64,000 nucleotides of DNA, taken from assembly GCA_025174535.1 (NCBI GenBank), contig JALBUN010000020.1:248001-312000 (forward strand), given 5' to 3'. The notes beneath the pieces are model-generated. The model was not told the origin of the DNA, searched no databases, and was given only the letters and a program-made list of their open reading frames with translations. This document shows positions 57,874 through 64,000 of this stretch, in pieces. Both the position numbers and the translations under genes were made by a program. Within the stretch, counting starts at the first letter, position 1. Each line of letters opens with the position of its first letter. This DNA comes from Cantharellus purpuraceus. Taxonomy: Eukaryota > Basidiomycota > Agaricomycetes > Cantharellales > Hydnaceae.

Positions 57874-58880
57874 ATGGCCGTCTATCCACAAATCTCCTCC
57901 CTCCAGTTTTCCTTGCGTAAGGAAGGAGATTCTTTCATTCAGGAGCCGGTCTCCATCCCCAACTACGGGTATCAATACACGTCCGATTTCGACTATTATA
58001 AACCAAACCGGTTCGACTTTATCTATCTCAATGACCCTGCTGACGATTATGGCATTCTACGCAGTGAGCTAGCCAGTTGTTTCTGGGAATCACTCCGGAT
58101 GAAAGGGCGATACATTCTATCAGCAGCCCATCGCTGGAACAGCGAAACGGCTCTCGAACCCCTTCCCCTCTACGTTCCATCGGAGAAGTTGCACGAGATA
58201 AACATGATTCCACCCCCTTTCCCTTCCATGCATCAGCTCTCCTACAACCTTCTACTTCTCCCTGAAAGGACTGGCATAATCCGCGGCTGGATCGAAGACT
58301 GGCAGAACCAGTCCCGTCGCTTGTCCGCTTGGCCAAATACAATTCCTCTTTGGTGCCCGATTGCACTTGGAGGTGGCCTCCTTCACCTCTAGGTGACGAC
58401 TACAATTCTGATTCCGGCTCTCCTTCTTTCCATACAGAGGATGACTCCAGGTCATCCGAGCTTTCCAGCACTCTCCTCCCCATCGCTCACTCTTTTCAAA
58501 TTCACTCCGACTGCGAGTCTACCAAAAGACCGCGCAGCTCTTCTCCTGTTGAACCAGACCGAGACGGCGAGGAAGCCGATAAGAAACAGTTGGTGTTGTG
58601 GAAACCGTCGGTGAGACAGCTTCTTGATATGCACCGAGCACTCGCTTGCGGATATGTTGATTCCTATCACCCGGAGACTGTTCATGTCTTCACTCCTCCT
58701 AACACGCCTACTCCTTCCATACATGTATCTAACTCTTCCTCCACCTGTGACCCGCATGTCAAAAAGGCCTACCCTTCCTTCCTTCCTCTGCCCCTCAACC
58801 CGCATGTTGTAGACCCATATGCGGCTAGTAACTCAGGTGGCGCCGATGAGGCTGGAATAGTAGAGGAGAGGAGTGACTAA
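57874..58880 (+). pseudogene. Extra ORF between integrase and 3' LTR of unit 1
   Basis: From ATG 57874 a 172-residue frame (FSLRKEGDSFIQEP, YGILRSELASCFWES) ends at 58392. An overlapping frame from about 58329 to 58880 (CTWRWPPSPLGDDY, KKQLVLWKPSVRQLLDMHRALACGYVDS) looks like its continuation after a one-base shift near 58305-58330. Together this is about 330 residues. No signal peptide, transmembrane segment or known domain was seen, so it does not look like an envelope protein. The GC content and codon use match the end of the integrase more than the gag region. It may be an additional element protein or a captured host fragment. Confidence 0.5.
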
Positions 58881-58897
58881 AGTCTCGGAGAATATTT

Positions 58898-58911
58898 GAA
58901 GGGGGGATGAA
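58898..58911 (+). other. Polypurine tract
   Basis: GAAGGGGGGATGAA immediately before LTR2; primer site for plus-strand DNA synthesis. Confidence 0.85.
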
Positions 58912-60290
58912 TGTATGGGAACTGGTTTTCCCTTAAAAAGATCTTGTTTAAAGTCCCGAAACTGTACAATTCCGCTTGATGGCCTTAAAATATCAGCATA
59001 TATCTGCTGCTTTCTCTTGATTCAGGGTCATTCAAATATTCTCTATTTTTTCATATTTTTTCGGGAATTTTCCATGCAGAAATGAGTCTACAAACTTATT
59101 GTTCTGCTGGGCGAAGTTTTGGGACCCACATGGACCCACAAACCTTCGCAGATGTCAGCAGCCTCAAAGTCAGCCGGAGTCACCCGGACAACTGACTCAT
59201 TTTCGATCACATGACTCATTTCAATCTCCGACTCAATCTGGTCACCACTGCCAGTAAATGCTCAATATCTTCGCAACCACTGCACCTCCTGACTCCATTT
59301 TCAGTGGAGAGTTCAATAGAAGCCATGCCTACCCATAGCTGTGCTAATCAGCCTGGGAAACGAAGTATTGACCGAGTTATTTGAGTAATGGTGACTCATG
59401 CAATGACTCCTGCCATGACTCATGCTATGACTCCTTCCATGACTCATACCATGACTCCTGTGATTACTCATACTATGATTGGCTTGGAATATTCTACCCC
59501 TTTCTTCCACCTTCCACAACCTTCCAGTAGTTTCCATCTATTAATAGGTAGAATATTCCAGAAGCATTAATCAGCTCCTGTAAATACAATATATAAGGAG
59601 GTCATTCTGCCTCTGAAATAGTAACCTATCCTACCCATCTTCTGCACACCAGTGTGACTAGAGTGACATACAGTGTCATCCTCTATATCTCAGTAACTGT
59701 TGATTACCAGTTCAAGGATCTTTTACAGTTGTGTAACTGTACTTGATTGCACTCAAAGTAGTGATTGTCCTGCTTTGGGCGTGAGTGTAGTATCTGCCTC
59801 ATGTGACTACAAATCTACAGGGTGAGATTGTCTGTCGATAGTCCTGCCATTAGTGCTCTTGTTTAAGTTACTAATGTGTACTGCCTTTGCAGAGCATTAG
59901 AAGCTTGAACTCATGTGAAGCAGTTGCTAGACTACTTCACACATTGCTGTTACCCGCTTCTGAGTGCCACTGGTTAGACAGTTGGATTCATCCACCTACT
60001 TCCTCTAGCCTCTAAGTGCATTCCCCTCTTTTTGGAATATCTGGACCCCTAAGCGTCCGTGAACTCTAGACTCTGGAAGTCTTATTCATTCCCTACTGCT
60101 AAGAAATGTATTACCTTCCTGCGTATTGTCTGCATTGACCATTACAACGGATTGTAACCAAAGTACAAATGTTAAATTGTTTCTGGAGTTGTGCTGCAGT
60201 AGGATTTGATATTCTTCTCAGCTGTTCATTCATGGAATTGTGGTGATTTAGAGTTTGCCCTAACACCATAATTTTGCGGGTTCCAAAACA
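58912..60290 (+). repeat. LTR2, shared by units 1 and 2, mosaic
   Basis: Starts TGTATGGGAACTGG, ends GGTTCCAAAACA, 1379 bp. To about 59477 it follows LTR1, including five TGACTCA sites. From ATTGGCTTGGAATATTC (59478) through the TATA box it follows the solo-LTR subfamily. Confidence 0.9.
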
Positions 60291-63200
60291 TTGGTGGACA
60301 CTCTGGGAACTGCTTAAGCAGTGTCTAGAGTGTAGATTCTAAGCACCATTGCAGATATAACCCAATCCTCTATCACTAAGTCCTTACTCAATATAGTTTC
60401 TCGTAATCTGGAACAAACCGATTTGGAATTTCCAGAGGACAAGTTCTATAGTCACACTCGTCTGCCCTCCTCCTCTAATCCTAACTCTCCTCTTTATCTA
60501 AACCCTTATCCAACACCAACTTGTATTCAAACTCGTTTTGAATCGTATCGACCTCGTGACAAGTTGACCTCATTCAAGCTGAGCAACATGTCTACCTCAA
60601 CAATTCGACAACAACAACAACTTGAGGACGACCTGTCTACTCCTTTGGCTGCTCAACCAGAGCGACCAATTGCCCCTATTACTCCTGGTTTCTTGCACAC
60701 TAGATCCCCACTCACTCCTGTGAATGATCTTGACCAGACATTTACTACAGATGAAGAGATTAGTGCTGCAGATGCCTCTTTTGCTGTGGAAGTTGATCAG
60801 ACTGACCATGCACTTACCAATTGGACTTTTGATGGACCCCTTATCACAGGACCATTACAAAATGTCTTTGTAGTGCCTGGTAAGCCTTTGAAAAGCTTCA
60901 GTGCAGCAAGAGTACGGAGAGAGGTCAGACTTGATCCCCTACTCTCTTCCAGAAGAGATGCACTCCTTAGCATTGCAGAGATGAGCTTTAATCGTGCGGA
61001 AGCACCAGGTACTAGAGCTCTGAATCGCCTTGCTATTGGACTCTTCAAGAAAGAGTTAGCCTTACTCAATGTAGTACTACTCGGACATCCTGGACGGGTT
61101 AGTCAACATGGTAGTACGGGGTATTATCTTGATCCATGGAAGTATAAGCAACTGTTAGATGCACTCAATCACCTTGCAAGTGAAAGAGAAAGCGTATTGC
61201 AGCAGATGAAACTTCCTACTCCTACTGTCCCTTCATTGCCTCCCTTTGGAGTTCTAAGGACATGGAAGTGCTTCGTGTTACGCTACGTGAAGATGTAGAA
61301 AACTTTTTGGCATTTTATTGGGATGCGGTATCCAAGTCTAATGGTATATGGAAACCAGTCAAGGATGACTTTTTGTCTCCTGCACTCCCAGATATTGCGG
61401 AAATGTCTTCTGACATTAACGACTTCAAAATTCGTTTTGCTGCTGCCCAAGCTGCTTTGCAGAGAAAGGTTGCTGCAGATACTAGTTTCTATGAAGCCAA
61501 GGTCATTAATGCACCGGTGAACCCTGTCCTTGGACATGAAGTTCCTCCTCATGCATCTATGTCTGTTAGAAACATTCAGCAGTCCACTGTTGCTTATACT
61601 GCTAAGGAAGCCCCTTTGATTTCCAGAACGGATCAAGGAGAAAACTTTCCAGTTGATCATGAACGGATTAGACAGAGACAGTCTGCGGTTTACAATCATG
61701 GTCCCAGACCCTCTACTCTTTTCAATTCTCCTTACCATCAGGATCCTAGTAAACTTACTGGATCTGCAGGTTTGGAAGAAATGTTCTATACTCCTCCTCA
61801 AGTTCGGAGCAGGGGTACTTTGGGCATTCCAGAATCCATTACGGTTCCTCACAGAACTTATGGAGCTTCTGGAGGAGGTGCTCCACCTCCTGGAGGTGAA
61901 CCTCCTGATGATGACGGATCTCTTGGTCCCCCTCATACACCTAATCCATTTTTACCTAGACCATCATTGCCACATAGAAGTGTGAGGAGTAATCCTCCCC
62001 CTCCTGGTAGGCATGGAGGCTCAGGTCCTCCTGATGGAGGTGATGGTGGAGGTTACGGTCATAGTCCAGACTGGGGGGATCTTGATCAGAGAAACCCTAA
62101 TCTCAGATTAGACACTCCAGTAACTCAGAGCAAGCTAGAAGCTTACTTTGATAACAAGTTGCGTCAGGACTTAGTCCCTGAATGGGATGGAAACCCTGAC
62201 AATCTGGCTCAATGGATATTGAAAGTAAATCATTTGGCTCAGCGATCTCCTACGGTCTTCAAGCAATTGGGACAAATAATCCCTTTGCAGTTGCGTAAAG
62301 GAGCAGAGCGGTGGTTTTTCTCTTTACCATTATCCTACCGCCAAGAAGCAACTGAGGACTGGAAGTCCATCAGAGAAGTCATTGGTTCATACTATATGAA
62401 CAGAGCCTGGTTGGATAGGCAGAAAGCTAGAGCAACTCATGCTACTTTCAGAGAACCTGGCTTTACTAATGAGACTCCTAGTGAGTATTACGTTAGAAAG
62501 TCAGAGCTATTGAGACTGGTCAGCAAGCTGTCAGACTCAGAGCTTATATTGGAAATCATGAATGGTGCACCACCTTACTGGCATACAGTCATTGATGCTC
62601 ACAGGTGTTCATCTGCAGTGGAATTCCAAACTGCTATCAAGTATCACGAGGAATCATTGTCGCATGCTCCTTTCTCTTCAGGAGACAACCTGGAAAGACG
62701 TATTAGAAATTTGGAAAATTCTTTGCATCAACCCAAACCTAGGTTTGACTCAAACAGATCTTTTAGAGATGCTAGAGCTCATCTGGTTGGATGGTCATCC
62801 AAATTGAATCCTCCAAAATTCCCTCGGGATGATTCTAATGTGTCTAAAAATTCCACACCTGAATCCAAAGGAGCTAGACCCTGCAGGCATTGTGGCAGTA
62901 ACAAGCATTGGGATAATGAGTGCAAACATGCCAGTTCAGCATCTCGCTCTGCCCATACACGTTACACAGTTTCTAATGAAGAAGCTAATGCAGACCTTGC
63001 CTATGAGGATATGTACCTTGAATCACTTCATGAATCAGAAGTAGATTCAAATTCAGACAATGCTCATGTTAATAATGTTGCAACTGAGAATATTCCTGAA
63101 GAACCTTCTTTGGATCAACAGGAATCTGCTCAGGATACAGAAGCACATTGTCAACTTGCCAAACCAGCCATGAGCTTGCTGGAAAGTATGTCCCGACTGG

Positions 63201-64000
63201 GGGGATCCATACCTAATAGAGAAGAATCTTCTGAGCCTTTGTCTCTGGAAAAATCTTTTTCTGAGACGTTCACTCCTAAATCTCGTCAAGAGAGGAGAAG
63301 GTTAATGAAAGATTCCAAACATGTAGCTGCTTTCCTAAGGAATTCTAAGCTTACTAGTTGGGCTCCAAACTCTTTGATTAAACTCAAGCGTTTCATGTCC
63401 AGACCAGCTGGCTGTGCTTTCCTCGGATCTTCTGCAACCACTACAAATGTTTGGCTGGGAGAATATGGAAAGAATCAAACTACCCTTGTAGCTGATTCTG
63501 GTCCAGACATAACCCTTATCTCTCAGAAAGCTCTCTGCTCTATGGAGAATCCTCCTAAAATCAAAACAGGTCAGAAAATTAACTTGATACAAGTTACTGG
63601 CACATCCAAAATTTCTGGATACGTTACAATACCCATTTACTTTGACTCTGACTCTGGACCAGTCCAAATTGAAGTTGAAGCTTATGTGGTCAAAGGCATG
63701 ACTACCCCTGTCATTCTTGGGAATGATTTTGCTGATCAGTACTCAATCTCGCTTTTAAGAGAAGGCTCAGATAGCCATCTTATGTTTGGTAATACTGGAC
63801 GGAAAGCTAAAATTGAGAACTCAGTGAGCTCACCCTTATTGGATGAGAATGGTCACACCTTTAAAATAAGAGCCCTACCCAACCTTGCATCTCTGACTGC
63901 AAAGTTCAAGGCTCATAGACGTATTAAGAAATCTCGAAAACGGATTAGAGCATGCATTTTGGATTCAAGTGTCAGGGCCTTACATCCCGTCACAATTCTG
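60291..64000 (+). mobile_element. Ty3/gypsy unit 2, internal region, continues past window
   Basis: Primer-binding site and gag-pro region, almost identical to 50106 to about 53840 of unit 1. Directly follows LTR2 without any host DNA, forming a tandem LTR-internal-LTR-internal array. Confidence 0.95.
60588..64000 (+). pseudogene. gag-pol of unit 2, frameshifted, incomplete
   Basis: ATG 60588 matches 50403. A 19-bp deletion at about 61240 (LPPFGVLRT instead of LPSEWPSDS) shifts the frame and ends translation at 61298. Beyond it the original frame appears open to the window end, with the CCHC knuckle near 62880 and the protease site DSGPD (DSGSD in unit 1) near 63495. The Ser-to-Pro change next to the catalytic DSG could also harm the protease. 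Confidence 0.85.

Larger units (their letters stand above)
48654..60290 (+). mobile_element. Ty3/gypsy chromodomain retrotransposon, unit 1
   Basis: Complete in layout: 5' LTR (48654-50105), primer-binding site, gag-pro-RT-RNase H-integrase-chromodomain, an extra ORF, polypurine tract and 3' LTR (58912-60290). It is about 11.6 kb, which is large for the family. It is inactivated by a frameshift near 55200 and a TGA at 55616. The 3' LTR is at the same time the 5' LTR of a second unit. Confidence 0.93.

Noticed and set aside
57874..58880. Envelope gene of an errantivirus-like element
   Set aside because: No signal peptide, transmembrane helix or cleavage-site-like motif was seen.

Overview
The window looks like chromosomal DNA of an agaricomycete (mushroom-type basidiomycete). 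The genes carry many short GT-AG introns (about 38-60 nt). The families present are typical of that group: F-box proteins with an N-terminal coiled coil, an Mx-like dynamin GTPase, a Crinkler-type P-loop NTPase, a fungal seven-helix membrane protein and a SAP-domain membrane protein. Transposons fill the right-hand third. No bacterial operon, CRISPR array, rRNA or tRNA gene was recognised. Every gene assignment comes from reading motifs and splice sites by eye.

Layout. (1) 1-3690: the 3' part of an F-box/LRR gene (A) and the decayed DNA behind it; this is the most diverged of three copies of that block. (2) 4229-7505: a single-copy, apparently intact P-loop NTPase of the fungal Crinkler-like type. 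(3) 7935-13629: an imperfect direct duplication of a membrane-protein gene; the second copy is gutted by two deletions. (4) 14959-38333: a very large inverted duplication with arms of about 10.3 kb around a 2.7 kb spacer. From the outside inward each arm holds F-box gene B, broken remnants, F-box gene A and a dynamin-like GTPase. The left dynamin gene keeps its 5' half, which lies in the spacer. The right copy is cut exactly at the P-loop. A repeat (E1, E2), possibly a solo LTR, sits at the outer end of the left arm and at the inner end of the right arm. (5) 38400-40628: a doubtful F-box remnant and an intact SAP-domain membrane-protein gene. (6) 41294-48467: a non-LTR retrotransposon (APE-RT-RNase H, Tad1/I-like) carrying seven in-frame stops, all TGA. 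It is split by a 1.42 kb solo LTR with a 5-bp target duplication (CCTTG) and by a second, smaller insertion. (7) 48654-64000: a Ty3/gypsy chromodomain retrotransposon arranged as LTR-internal-LTR-internal, so two units share the middle LTR.

Relations between the parts. The F-box and dynamin genes form a cassette copied as a block. An older dynamin 3' fragment is fossilised inside every copy of the block, so the locus has duplicated more than once. The inner 8 kb of the two arms has no indel and no difference I could find. The outer 2.3 kb (gene B and beyond) has several substitutions and indels, which points to gene conversion or a composite history. The shared LTR of the gypsy array is itself a mosaic of two LTR subfamilies, as LTR-LTR recombination would produce. 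One of these subfamilies carries a dense array of TGACTCA (Gcn4/AP-1-type) sites upstream of its TATA box.
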